Origin: a virus
IMG/VR virus record: IMGVR_UViG_3300046028_002233
Location: 1 to 21,254 of that record
Direction: 5' to 3' (one strand)
DNA length: 21,254 nucleotides
A model generated the notes under the pieces. That model was not told the DNA's origin. It did no database searches and saw nothing but the letters and a program-made list of their open reading frames with translations. A program made the position numbers and the translations under genes. The stretch's first letter is position 1. Each line of letters opens with the position of its first letter. This document shows positions 1 through 7,014 of this stretch, piece after piece.

Positions 1-843
1 AGAGTGATTGTTGCTTTCAATTTGTGCAACTGAATCTAATAACTTCTCAACCTGAATGGTACGGAAACCTGTGTATGCCTCAGCATTAGTAATCAAACCG
101 CCTAGATTTGGAGAAACACCAGATCCGTTAAGTAATTGATTATCCTCAGCATCAAGATACTGCTCTAACAAACGGCTTTGAAGATAAGATCTCATTGCTG
201 AAATATCATCTAATGCCTTGCGAGTAATACGAAGGTAACCTGCAATAAACTCAGATGGTGCTACCTCTTCAGTTAAATCGTAATCAATTTGAGATTTTGT
301 ACCTGAATTATCTGCCCATGCAGCAACTGATCCCTCAGAACCTGTCTCTTGCAAGTAGTGAATTGCAGAAGTGTTCATAACTCCTGTTGGAAGTAATGCT
401 CTGATGTGCAATTTTCTAGGTGCAGCAGGAATGATGCCCGGTAACATCTGAACGTTTGCAGCAGCAAGATCAGTAATGTTAGCTAGTGACATATCACCTA
501 CAGTCTTCAATTCCATTGCAAACTGCTTGATTTCTTTTCTACGGAATTTCTCCAAATTATCAGAGTTCTCATCCATAGCAGTTGCAAATGCCTTATTGAA
601 AGATACTGGCTCTTTGCTTTGTGCATCCATTTTGATTCTGTTGTTTTCAGATTTGGCTTCAAGCAATGCTTTGTCCATTTCGTCTATACGAACATTTGCA
701 GATTTTACTGCATCTTCTAATTTTGCATCAACTGCTTTTGTAGCTTCGCTGATAGCGTTTGCGATGATGGTCTTTGCCTCATCTAGTGTTTTAGCTTTGT
801 TTGCATCTAGCAACTCCTGAGCCTTTAATTCTAAATTGTCCAT
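1..843 (-). CDS. HK97-fold major capsid protein, 3' end outside window
   Basis: This open frame starts at an ATG (841-843) and runs off the left edge, so only the first 281 residues are visible. Residues 1-75 are highly charged and helical (heptad-like A/L/K/E pattern), as expected for the scaffolding delta domain of HK97-type capsid precursors that the prohead protease removes. From about residue 115 the sequence becomes capsid-like: an LLPTG stretch near 151-155, AAWADN near 174-179, a TEEVAPSEFIAGYLRIT region at 191-207, and LLNGSG near 237-242, resembling the E-loop to P-domain part of HK97 gp5. It begins 3 bases after the stop of the protease gene and follows portal and protease in the canonical order. 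It forms the icosahedral shell. The cleavage site cannot be fixed from sequence alone. The family call is confident; the C-terminal end is missing. Confidence 0.9.
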   Translation of the reverse strand, partial: MDNLELKAQELLDANKAKTLDEAKTIIANAISEATKAVDAKLEDAVKSANVRIDEMDKALLEAKSENNRIKMDAQSKEPVSFNKAFATAMDENSDNLEKFRRKEIKQFAMELKTVGDMSLANITDLAAANVQMLPGIIPAAPRKLHIRALLPTGVMNTSAIHYLQETGSEGSVAAWADNSGTKSQIDYDLTEEVAPSEFIAGYLRITRKALDDISAMRSYLQSRLLEQYLDAEDNQLLNGSGVSPNLGGLITNAEAYTGFRTIQVEKLLDSVAQIESNNHS

Positions 844-846
844 TTT

Positions 847-1554
847 TTAGTTTTGTAAAACGTTAATTAAACTTGTTAATATATTCGGCTCATCAGCATC
901 TGGAGTGACCTTTGTCGGCTCTTTATCTAATAGTGAATTTTTACCTAAATTGAAAGCCTCTAATTGGAATTGCTTTAACGCTATTTCCAATCTACCAAAG
1001 CCTTCGTCTGTTAAACTACCATCTTTTAGTAGCTTAATCATTTTTGCAACCTGATCATTTATCTCTGCCATTGTCAAAGACTTGAACCCTGTGAATGGAG
1101 TCATAGGATTAGCACCCAAAGTTACATTTGATCCCTCGTATAATTTAATCTCTTTGATCATGCGAATCCCTGTCTTTTGATCATAGTCTGATTTAATAGT
1201 TGAAAAACCAATCGAATGCTGAACTACAATTCCCTCAGCGTAAAGAATCATTGCATCTCTGCCATATGATGTAGGTGCTATTTTACTTTCAAAGTATATA
1301 CCTCTCTCCTGAGCCTCTAAAACCATAGGCTTTCCATGCGGTTGAGCATAGTTATGCTGATTTAAAAAGAATATCTCATTCGATCCCATAGGACCACGCT
1401 CTGCGATTGTTTTTGTTGCGGCACCGGGCATGATAATATCATCATCATAATCCTCATTGCCAAAACTTGCAAAGTAGCCTGTAACTGTCATCCTTTCGGA
1501 ATCCATGTCCTTTATCTCGGCATTGTAGTTCTTAAATTCTAATAATCCTTTCAT
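847..1554 (-). CDS. Prohead protease, HK97 family (peptidase S78)
   Basis: This 235-residue protein matches the S78 prohead maturation protease family in length and motifs. The N-terminal strand region (residues 23-33, TVTGYFASFGN) leads to a DDDIIMPGA segment at 37-45. The likely catalytic histidine is His67 in FLNQHN and the likely nucleophile is Ser114 in HSIGF; an acidic residue Glu140 (LYEGS) and the GANPMTPF segment follow. These proteases act inside the prohead, removing the capsid delta domain and themselves before DNA packaging. The gene lies between the Mu F-like head protein and the major capsid gene, the usual place. The C-terminal 60 or so residues (MIKLLKDGSLTDEG onwards) are less conserved. 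The ATG at 1554 is preceded by a TATATTTG promoter-like box. Confidence 0.9.
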   Translation of the reverse strand: MKGLLEFKNYNAEIKDMDSERMTVTGYFASFGNEDYDDDIIMPGAATKTIAERGPMGSNEIFFLNQHNYAQPHGKPMVLEAQERGIYFESKIAPTSYGRDAMILYAEGIVVQHSIGFSTIKSDYDQKTGIRMIKEIKLYEGSNVTLGANPMTPFTGFKSLTMAEINDQVAKMIKLLKDGSLTDEGFGRLEIALKQFQLEAFNLGKNSLLDKEPTKVTPDADEPNILTSLINVLQN

Positions 1555-1559
1555 CTTTA

Positions 1560-1586
1560 CAAATATATTAATTTTTTAAATATCAA
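1560..1586 (-). promoter_or_regulatory. Possible promoter ahead of protease/capsid genes
   Basis: On the minus strand a TATATTTG box (1560-1567) fits the Bacteroidota -7 consensus TAnnTTTG, with TTG (1584-1586, within TTTTG) as a candidate -33 element 16 bases away. The predicted start of transcription falls almost on the protease ATG, so the mRNA would be nearly leaderless. The spacing is a little short. This 34-base interval is the only gap between the Mu F-like head protein and protease genes in an otherwise overlapping operon, which makes a separate promoter for protease and capsid plausible but unproven. Confidence 0.4.
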
Positions 1587-1588
1587 AA

Positions 1589-2725
1589 TTATTCAGCATC
1601 TATCTGTTTTAATTTTCTAATTGCCCATTCAACTCCTGCAGTTCCACCCCATGCATCCCACATCAAACCACCGCAACCCTCTGTATAAGGAACATCGGCA
1701 TGTTGCTGATGCCTTTTGAATGATGCCATTCTAGCTATTGTATCTCTTGACAAAGGCTCTCTGTTTGCCAACTGCCTTGCTCTAGCTTTGCCAACTGGTG
1801 TACCACATTCGCCCCATCCGTTTTCTTCTGCCCATTTTAAAGCACGTTTAGCATTATTTACCGCAGCATCTGGATAATCTGTATATGTTTTAGCTTTTAA
1901 GTCTTTTAAGTATGGAGGAGTTCTAGGCTTTAGTATTGGCAAACCATCTGAGTCTAATGTTGCTTCTGTAGCCATAACGCAACGGCAATTTACAACCTCA
2001 GCAGCTGGTGCCGACGGATCACCAGGATACATCATTGGAGTTATTCCAACTATAAAAGGTTGATTTATTTCAATAGGCTCCTGAGTCATTAATAAATGAG
2101 TTCTCCTAGTCCGTTTATCCTTTGTGTTAATCCAAAACTTTTTAACCTCATAATCAGAACTCTCAGCACCCATGTTAATTCCAAAGTTGGCAGCAGTTGT
2201 GGATTCTGTTCTTGCAATTACTAAAGACCTTGCCCTGTTAAATGCAGGATCGTTTAGCGTTTCCTCAAACAGTTTAGCCTGATCTCTTCTGGACAAATTT
2301 TGTCCTAAAATATTAGCTAAAAGATTTTTTATCTTATCAATAGTAGTTTCATCAATGCCTGTAACTTTATTACCTCCAATAAATCTAAAATACTCAACCA
2401 TCTCAATATACCATTGAGGATTAAAGAAATCTGTAATAAAATCCTTTTTTGTTTTTGGTACTGAATTACGTATCCAGTCATAAGAGAATGTCGCAGCTGA
2501 AACGCCAACCTTTGTATAGATTTTTTCTAATCCATCATATAAAGGTTTTTGATTTACTAAGAACTGAATATAAACCTGTAGGTCATCAAAGTTAGTATCA
2601 TCTATAAAATCAGTAATGGCTTTTGTCTGCTCATCTAATGCCTTCTTAATGATAGGATAAGCATAAGCCTCATACTCTTTATGTAGCTTTAAATAAGTTT
2701 TGTGGTATTTAACACTACTTGCCAT
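1589..2725 (-). CDS. Mu F-like phage head morphogenesis protein with extra C-terminal domain
   Basis: This 378-residue minor head protein has two parts. Residues about 130-255 are a Mu F-like head morphogenesis domain: a helical LGQNLSRRDQAKLFEETL region, RSLVIARTEST at 166-176, a KRTRRTH segment ending at His210, and the characteristic NCRC at 246-249. Proteins of this family bind the portal or inner head and act in DNA injection or head assembly. Residues about 280-376 are a separate module, joined by a Pro-rich linker, with a GTPVGKARARQLA helix (308-320), an RDTIARM helix (327-333) and a conserved CGGLMWDAWGG stretch (351-361). I have seen this module pattern on other phage head proteins but know no function for it. 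The N-terminal 120 residues are helical. The gene overlaps the portal gene by 11 bases. Confidence 0.85.
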   Translation of the reverse strand: MASSVKYHKTYLKLHKEYEAYAYPIIKKALDEQTKAITDFIDDTNFDDLQVYIQFLVNQKPLYDGLEKIYTKVGVSAATFSYDWIRNSVPKTKKDFITDFFNPQWYIEMVEYFRFIGGNKVTGIDETTIDKIKNLLANILGQNLSRRDQAKLFEETLNDPAFNRARSLVIARTESTTAANFGINMGAESSDYEVKKFWINTKDKRTRRTHLLMTQEPIEINQPFIVGITPMMYPGDPSAPAAEVVNCRCVMATEATLDSDGLPILKPRTPPYLKDLKAKTYTDYPDAAVNNAKRALKWAEENGWGECGTPVGKARARQLANREPLSRDTIARMASFKRHQQHADVPYTEGCGGLMWDAWGGTAGVEWAIRKLKQIDAE

Positions 2726-4166
2726 TTATGGTTGCATTGTTATACGCCTGGTCTAAAGATAATTCCTCAATAGGTACTAAGTTAGCAGGAACGTAAATGT
2801 TCTGCATCTCTGGAGTGCTTAACTTATCATAACCCTGAGCAATACGTTTCTCGTCTGGAGTTATCCAATATGAGTTAGCTAACCAGTCAGTTAGCTTTGC
2901 CATATCCTCTTGCATCTCAGGATAACTGCTAAAGTCAAAATCAAAGTAGTATTTCTTGCCGTATGCTTTAGCGTATGGCTCACAAACAAACTTATTTATA
3001 GCATCTCTAATCTTGCGAGATAATGGAGCAGTTGCGTTATAGATTAACTGCTTAGATGCCCAACCCATGTTATTATCTGTGGAGGCTGATTCGCTTCCTG
3101 AGAATTGAATAGGAACATGAAAAGCAGTAAATATCTTGCGAGTATCTATGTTAAGCGATTCTATTAACTGTAAGTCAGTAGATGGCATTCCTATCTGAGT
3201 CCATTTTAAAGGACCTGAACTCGGGAATATACGATCCATTAAAGTTTCGCCACGCTTTGCATCAACAATCTTTTCTTTTAACAGATTCATCTGGTCTTTA
3301 GTCAGATTAGCACCATTGCCATCAGGTGAAACAAAACCAAATGCACCTCCATTACGGATCTGCTTTAGTAATTCGTTATCGCCTTCATTCTCTTTAAGTA
3401 CGTTTCTGTAAATAGCTTTTATAGGTGACTGTCCGTATAATTGCGCTCCTGTTAAAGTAAAGTCAGGATTAAATGATTTGAAGTGAACAACCTGATTAGC
3501 AGGTAAAGGTACTTCCTCAATATAGATAGATGTTAAAGAATATCCTTTAATTGGCTCAAACATACCGCCTGATATAATCTCAATCCATTGACTAGGTAAG
3601 CAGTATAGTTGTGACCAGATTTGTTTCTCGGTCATCACATCATCCTTACCATTCCCAAAAATATAACCATCGCCTGTACATAGGTAAAACCCTGCAAGAT
3701 CAGTCATCCATTCTTCATAAGTCTGTAAAGGATTTGGTTTTGCTAATAAATCAAGTATAGGATTGTTTTCTACCTGATTAAACATCTGCTCCTTTAACTG
3801 CAATGTTCTCATCTTAGCAGATGCACCCTCAGCCATAGACATATTCTCATATATCTTTAAATCCTTTTTTGTTACGCCCTCTTTGATTTCATAAAGACAG
3901 TAAGCGCATTCCGCAACCTTTTTACTAATAATATCAATGCAAGTGTAAACATCAGCGTTCTTTTGGAATCCCTCTTCAACAAACTTAATCTTATCTGAAA
4001 AATCAACTATTACCTGATTATTGCCAATCCATCCAAATACGTTCTGGTTGTAAAGGTTAGCAGTTATGCTTTGCTGCAATCCGGGCATCAAAGACTGTAA
4101 TTGATTTTGGGCTGCCTTTTCAATATCAGCCTTAAAGAATTTTTGTAGTATGCCCATAATTACCAT
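2715..4166 (-). CDS. Phage portal protein (HK97 type)
   Basis: The 483-residue length, position after the large terminase and sequence pattern fit HK97-type portal proteins, which form the dodecameric ring at one capsid vertex through which DNA is pumped. Visible family features are NADVYTCIDIISKKVA near 70-85 (the early helix), NNPILDLLAKPNP near 134-146, a GDGYIFG segment (the G-N/D-aYi motif), VVHFKSFNPD with a GQSPI motif downstream, and RKIFTAFHVPIQFSG (the family's iaafGVPp-like stretch). The first ATG (4166) overlaps the terminase stop; a second ATG at 4157 gives MGILQKFF and is an equally good start. The N-terminal amphipathic LQKFFKADIEKAAQNQLQSL may help assembly. Confidence 0.9.
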   Translation of the reverse strand: MVIMGILQKFFKADIEKAAQNQLQSLMPGLQQSITANLYNQNVFGWIGNNQVIVDFSDKIKFVEEGFQKNADVYTCIDIISKKVAECAYCLYEIKEGVTKKDLKIYENMSMAEGASAKMRTLQLKEQMFNQVENNPILDLLAKPNPLQTYEEWMTDLAGFYLCTGDGYIFGNGKDDVMTEKQIWSQLYCLPSQWIEIISGGMFEPIKGYSLTSIYIEEVPLPANQVVHFKSFNPDFTLTGAQLYGQSPIKAIYRNVLKENEGDNELLKQIRNGGAFGFVSPDGNGANLTKDQMNLLKEKIVDAKRGETLMDRIFPSSGPLKWTQIGMPSTDLQLIESLNIDTRKIFTAFHVPIQFSGSESASTDNNMGWASKQLIYNATAPLSRKIRDAINKFVCEPYAKAYGKKYYFDFDFSSYPEMQEDMAKLTDWLANSYWITPDEKRIAQGYDKLSTPEMQNIYVPANLVPIEELSLDQAYNNATINGK

Positions 4167-5323
4167 TCAAATGAATATTCCTGTACAAATTTAGATGCCA
4201 ACTTATTTAATGCCACGTATCTCAAAGGATCTATGAGGTGATTAAAGGCATCAATCGGCTCATTTAACATTTTGCCTGTTTTATCTTTTTTCCAAATATA
4301 TGAATAAAGTTCCTTTTTTAGATTATGGCTATTTGCCGTTACATTTATCTTATATCTTTTAAGGATGTCTATGCCTTGCTTAATGGAGTCTGGTCCTTTG
4401 ATTGCTCCATGAATGTTAAAACCTTCAGCATAAATCTCTTGTATAGACTTTGGCTCTGCACTATCAGCTATTATCTCCTGCTCTGGACTTACCTTAAAAT
4501 CTCTTAGCTTTTGGCAAATATCCATATTTGTAAGCCTAGTTTCATAACACATCTCATTTACCCATAACTCGCCTTCAGACTTATAAACTTCTATAATCCC
4601 TGTAGGATCATTAGTAAATCCAAAGTCAATTCCGTAACTTATTAATTCGGCATCCTCAGGTATTGCCTCACATATTGCCCAGTTCCTAAAGATAACTCCT
4701 TCAATCTTGCCTGTTAAACCTCTGGCATATACGTTCCATAATTCCTGATCTAATTCCTTTATCGCTTCTATTCTTTGATGGTCTTCCTCTGATAGGAATG
4801 GATTATGCCGATGGTCTGAGATTATTAATTTTGTATCTGGCTGACCAATTAGCTTAGTATGCGCCCAAAATTCATTAGTAGGATTATAGTCAATGTATAT
4901 TTTATTCTTTGTCCTGATTGCTAACTGCCAGTAGATCTGGTAGCTTATACCATTAGCCTCATTCACAAAAAGGTAGTCACGCTTACCATTCTTTGCTGAC
5001 TGCTCATTCTCAAATGAAACAAACTCAATAAGTGAGCCATTCTTAAAATAAATAATCCGTTCAGTCTTATTCCAAAACTTTAACTGTGACTGTAAGTATT
5101 TGTTATCTGCAAAGATATTTTCAGCATCTCTGTATGCACCTTTACGCAAGTTAGGTAATGATTCTCCTGCTACTGTTATAACTGATCTAGCCTCATTAAC
5201 TGCATTATAAAATAGCAGTTGCATGATTGAATAGGTTTTACTTGAGGCAGTACCTCCCTGATTTATTAGGACTTTTTCTTTAGCCTCATAATTCTCATAA
5301 AATACTGGACTGCAATCAAACAT
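4160..5323 (-). CDS. terL: Terminase large subunit (ATPase/nuclease)
   Basis: This 387-residue DNA-packaging motor has both domains of the Terminase_3 type. The ATPase has a variant Walker A GGTASSKT at 23-30 and a Walker B-like LFVNE at 118-122, with Glu122 as the probable catalytic carboxylate and SDHRHNPFL (169-177) as the coupling region. The RNase H-fold nuclease has Asp233 in YGIDFGF, Asp287 in IIADSAEPK and Asp365 in NHLIDPLRYV, matching the family's three acidic metal ligands. It would translocate DNA through the portal and cut concatemers. The gene overlaps the small-subunit gene by 8 bases and the portal gene by 7, consistent with coupled translation. It is short but complete for this family. 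Confidence 0.95.
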   Translation of the reverse strand: MFDCSPVFYENYEAKEKVLINQGGTASSKTYSIMQLLFYNAVNEARSVITVAGESLPNLRKGAYRDAENIFADNKYLQSQLKFWNKTERIIYFKNGSLIEFVSFENEQSAKNGKRDYLFVNEANGISYQIYWQLAIRTKNKIYIDYNPTNEFWAHTKLIGQPDTKLIISDHRHNPFLSEEDHQRIEAIKELDQELWNVYARGLTGKIEGVIFRNWAICEAIPEDAELISYGIDFGFTNDPTGIIEVYKSEGELWVNEMCYETRLTNMDICQKLRDFKVSPEQEIIADSAEPKSIQEIYAEGFNIHGAIKGPDSIKQGIDILKRYKINVTANSHNLKKELYSYIWKKDKTGKMLNEPIDAFNHLIDPLRYVALNKLASKFVQEYSFEW

Positions 5324-5672
5324 CTATTTCATTTTCACTATGTGACAAAGGAGGCGCAGTATTGTAAACATTTGGAGCAGGTACTCTAAAATTAATATCT
5401 CCATCTAATGTCAGGCTTTGCGATGCTTTGCCATAGGCACGATCTAGTAATACCTCAGCTGCTCTAACATCACCTTTTACTGCCTTTGCTCTCAGAGCCA
5501 TTAAGATAGCTTTTGCTGCTTCTATTCCATCCTTCTCCTCACCTAATACATCAGCTAGTAAAACATCTAACTGTGGTATTTTTCTTATGCCTCCTTTAGG
5601 ATTGCCAGATACTCCTTTTTTAAATTGAGTATTAGCACCTCTGCGTAAAGCCTCTTCTGTACTATGTATCAT
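5316..5672 (-). CDS. Terminase small subunit-like protein (DUF5681-type N-terminus)
   Basis: This 118-residue protein lies directly before and overlapping terL, the standard place for the small terminase subunit. Residues 17-27 (QFKKGVSGNPK) carry the F-K-K-G-x-S-G-N-P-K/R signature of the DUF5681 family, which recurs next to large terminases and in some DNA-binding proteins. It is followed by two helices (LDVLLADVLG; AAKAILMALRAKAVKGDVRAAEVLLDRAYG) that resemble the DNA-binding helical region of small terminases. The C-terminal 30 residues are polar and probably flexible. The role of recognising phage DNA is inferred mainly from position. The start codon overlaps the HNH stop as ATGA. Confidence 0.7.
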   Translation of the reverse strand: MIHSTEEALRRGANTQFKKGVSGNPKGGIRKIPQLDVLLADVLGEEKDGIEAAKAILMALRAKAVKGDVRAAEVLLDRAYGKASQSLTLDGDINFRVPAPNVYNTAPPLSHSENEIDV

Positions 5673-5914
5673 AACTTTGAATTATGTATGTCTTGTAAAT
5701 ATTCTTTAAAATCCTTTTTGTCTCCATATTTAACATGGCATTCTCTACATAGTGCCATAATATTAGATATTACATCTGCTTTTTTACTACCTCCCATACC
5801 TCTGCAATCTATATGATGTATGTCTACTGCTTTATAATTACATACTTCGCATGGTATAAAATCTGATTCATCATACCCAAAATAAGTTAAATATAATTTA
5901 GTATGCTTTTTCAC
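5669..5914 (-). CDS. Small HNH endonuclease next to terminase
   Basis: This 81-residue protein is a compact HNH nuclease with a zinc finger. Cys22-x2-Cys25 and Cys56-x2-Cys59 are the likely zinc ligands. The core has DIHHID (31-36) with catalytic His34, Asn51 in SNIMAL, and His60 in CRECH. Stand-alone HNH proteins beside terS/terL are known in several phages to assist terminase cutting at cos or pac sites, so a packaging role is the best guess. The start is a GTG (5912-5914) overlapping the upstream stop as GTGA, and no ATG is available nearby in frame. A degenerate homing endonuclease is the alternative. Confidence 0.8.
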   Translation of the reverse strand: MKKHTKLYLTYFGYDESDFIPCEVCNYKAVDIHHIDCRGMGGSKKADVISNIMALCRECHVKYGDKKDFKEYLQDIHNSKL

Positions 5915-6408
5915 TTTACTTTCATTATGGCTGAATACTCATCGCAGATATTTTGCAACTTTTCATTCATTTCTATAAAAGCATGATTTGTTGCCTCAAT
6001 AGATATTTTAATAAAATCATTATTATTTACTTTAGGTATTTGATCAGGCTCAAAATTTGGTATATTTAAACCCCATTCTATTAATTGATTATCATCCCAT
6101 TCATTTGCAAGTCTATCATAATCCCAGCCTCCAACATTTGCATTTAGTCTTATGTTAAGTTCTTTTTCATCATCTTCATTCAAATTGACAATAACGCAAT
6201 CAATTTCTTTATAACCTAACTTTATTAATTCTCTAAGCCTAAAGTGACCGCCAACAATATATCCTGTTTTTCTATTAAAAATTATAGGCTCAACAATGCC
6301 AAACTTTTCTAAAGATGCCTTTAATTGCCTCTCTTGTTCTTTACTACTTTGCCTTGCATTATAAGGAGCAGGCTTTAACTCAGTAACTTTTATTTTTTCT
6401 ATAATCAT
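5911..6408 (-). CDS. ParB-like nuclease domain protein
   Basis: The 165-residue protein is a stand-alone ParB/Srx-type N-terminal domain. It starts with IEKIKVTELKPAPYNAR (the ParB box I-like start) and continues LKASLEKFGIVEPIIFN (about 29-45) and YIVGGHFRLRELIKLGYKEI (50-69), where GGHFRLREL corresponds to the GExRxxA box II. The next segment, NLNEDDEKELNIRLNANVG, is typical of phage ParB-like proteins whose larger relatives carry a C-terminal DNA methylase; that part is absent here. No helix-turn-helix partitioning domain is seen, so plasmid-type segregation is unlikely. It heads the packaging operon (ParB-like, HNH, small and large terminase), which suggests DNA recognition or modification linked to packaging. 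Its promoter and phased repeats lie just upstream. Confidence 0.8.
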   Translation of the reverse strand: MIIEKIKVTELKPAPYNARQSSKEQERQLKASLEKFGIVEPIIFNRKTGYIVGGHFRLRELIKLGYKEIDCVIVNLNEDDEKELNIRLNANVGGWDYDRLANEWDDNQLIEWGLNIPNFEPDQIPKVNNNDFIKISIEATNHAFIEMNEKLQNICDEYSAIMKVK

Positions 6409-6446
6409 GCCTGCTATTCTAAAATCATTGCCTGCGACTTGCCTGC
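6408..6446 (-). repeat. Three phased GCAGGCA direct repeats (operator-like)
   Basis: The heptamer GCAGGCA (TGCCTGC on the plus strand) occurs exactly three times, at 6440-6446, 6429-6435 and 6408-6414. The offsets are 11 and 21 bases, close to one and two helical turns. The repeats fill the leader between a good promoter and the ATG of the ParB-like gene, and the last one overlaps the start codon. GC-rich heptamers stand out in this AT-rich DNA. They could be an operator for autoregulation or a recognition site for packaging proteins. Confidence 0.6.
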
Positions 6447-6455
6447 AATTATATT

Positions 6456-6483
6456 CAAAGGTATTAAATTTCCACTATATCAA
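6456..6483 (-). promoter_or_regulatory. Bacteroidota-type promoter for packaging operon
   Basis: On the minus strand TTG (6481-6483) and TACCTTTG (6456-6463) are 17 bases apart and match the Bacteroidota promoter pattern of a -33 TTG and a -7 TAnnTTTG. Transcription would start near 6449, giving a leader of about 40 bases before the ParB-like ATG at 6408. This is one of the few true gaps between genes on this half of the window, at the junction of accessory DNA-metabolism genes and packaging genes. Confidence 0.6.
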
Positions 6484-6784
6484 TATTATATATCGCTTTT
6501 AGCAGTTTCTTCTTTAATCTATAGACTGGCAATTTCTTAGTCATTTCCGATTTAACATCTATAACCTCTAAAACCTTGCCATGTTTATAGGTGACAAAAT
6601 CAGCCTTATAAAATCCTATTTTAACTCCATTAACTACCAGATCATACCTGACTTGCATCTCAAAACGTTCTATTAATCTTGCCTTTTCTTTAAGCCTGAG
6701 AATGCCATAATACCCTGCTTCCTTTTTAGAATCAAAGGTAATTCCGTTAATTACTGTTTTGATGTTGTTATATTTTAATCCCAT
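6464..6784 (-). CDS. DUF1064 nuclease-like protein
   Basis: This 106-residue protein matches the DUF1064 pattern common in phages: KYNNIKTVINGITFDSKKEAGYY at the N-terminus, IGFYKADFVTYKHGK in the middle and VIDVKSEMTKKLPVYRLKKKLLKAIY at the end. The conserved residues Glu22, Asp62, Glu73, Asp76 and Lys78 (D-V-K) form a PD-(D/E)xK-like arrangement, so a nuclease activity, possibly on branched recombination intermediates, is likely but inferred. It overlaps the upstream gene by 10 bases and is the last gene before the packaging promoter. The length is normal for the family. Confidence 0.75.
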   Translation of the reverse strand: MGLKYNNIKTVINGITFDSKKEAGYYGILRLKEKARLIERFEMQVRYDLVVNGVKIGFYKADFVTYKHGKVLEVIDVKSEMTKKLPVYRLKKKLLKAIYNIDIVEI

Positions 6785-7014
6785 AGCTTATATAATGTCT
6801 CCTCTATTGCCAATTTTAAACTATCTAATTCTCCGGTATTCTTTTCTAATACTCTAAATGTATTTCTAGATGCACCTCTTAATTTCATTAGCTTATCATT
6901 AAACCTTCCATATTCAGGTTTACCCTTAACCTCTAAAATTACTATCTCTAAGTTTTCTATTAACAACTGGCTTAGTACGTAACTCATTGCTAGACTCTTT
7001 TCTTCTACTGTCAT
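6775..7014 (-). CDS. Hypothetical protein, 79 aa, helical
   Basis: I do not recognise this family. The protein is small, soluble and mostly helical: an initial MTVEEKSLAMSYVLSQLL helix, a hydrophobic strand IENLEIVILEVK, a basic middle (KLMKLRGASRNTFRVLEK) and a final helix DSLKLAIEETLYKLW. It has no transmembrane segment, cysteine cluster or nuclease motif. Its start overlaps the stop of the methyltransferase gene as ATGA and its end overlaps the DUF1064 gene by 10 bases, so translation is probably coupled with both. A function in DNA modification or recombination would be a guess from context only. Confidence 0.65.
   Translation of the reverse strand: MTVEEKSLAMSYVLSQLLIENLEIVILEVKGKPEYGRFNDKLMKLRGASRNTFRVLEKNTGELDSLKLAIEETLYKLWD

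Noticed and set aside
476-820. 114-codon plus-strand frame opposite the capsid gene
   Set aside because: It lies antisense to the strongly supported capsid coding sequence, with serine/leucine/alanine-rich composition typical of a shadow frame.
5911-6408. ParB-like protein as a sign of plasmid-style partitioning
   Set aside because: There is no ParA, no helix-turn-helix ParB core and no parS-like palindrome nearby; the gene heads a packaging operon as in other phages.
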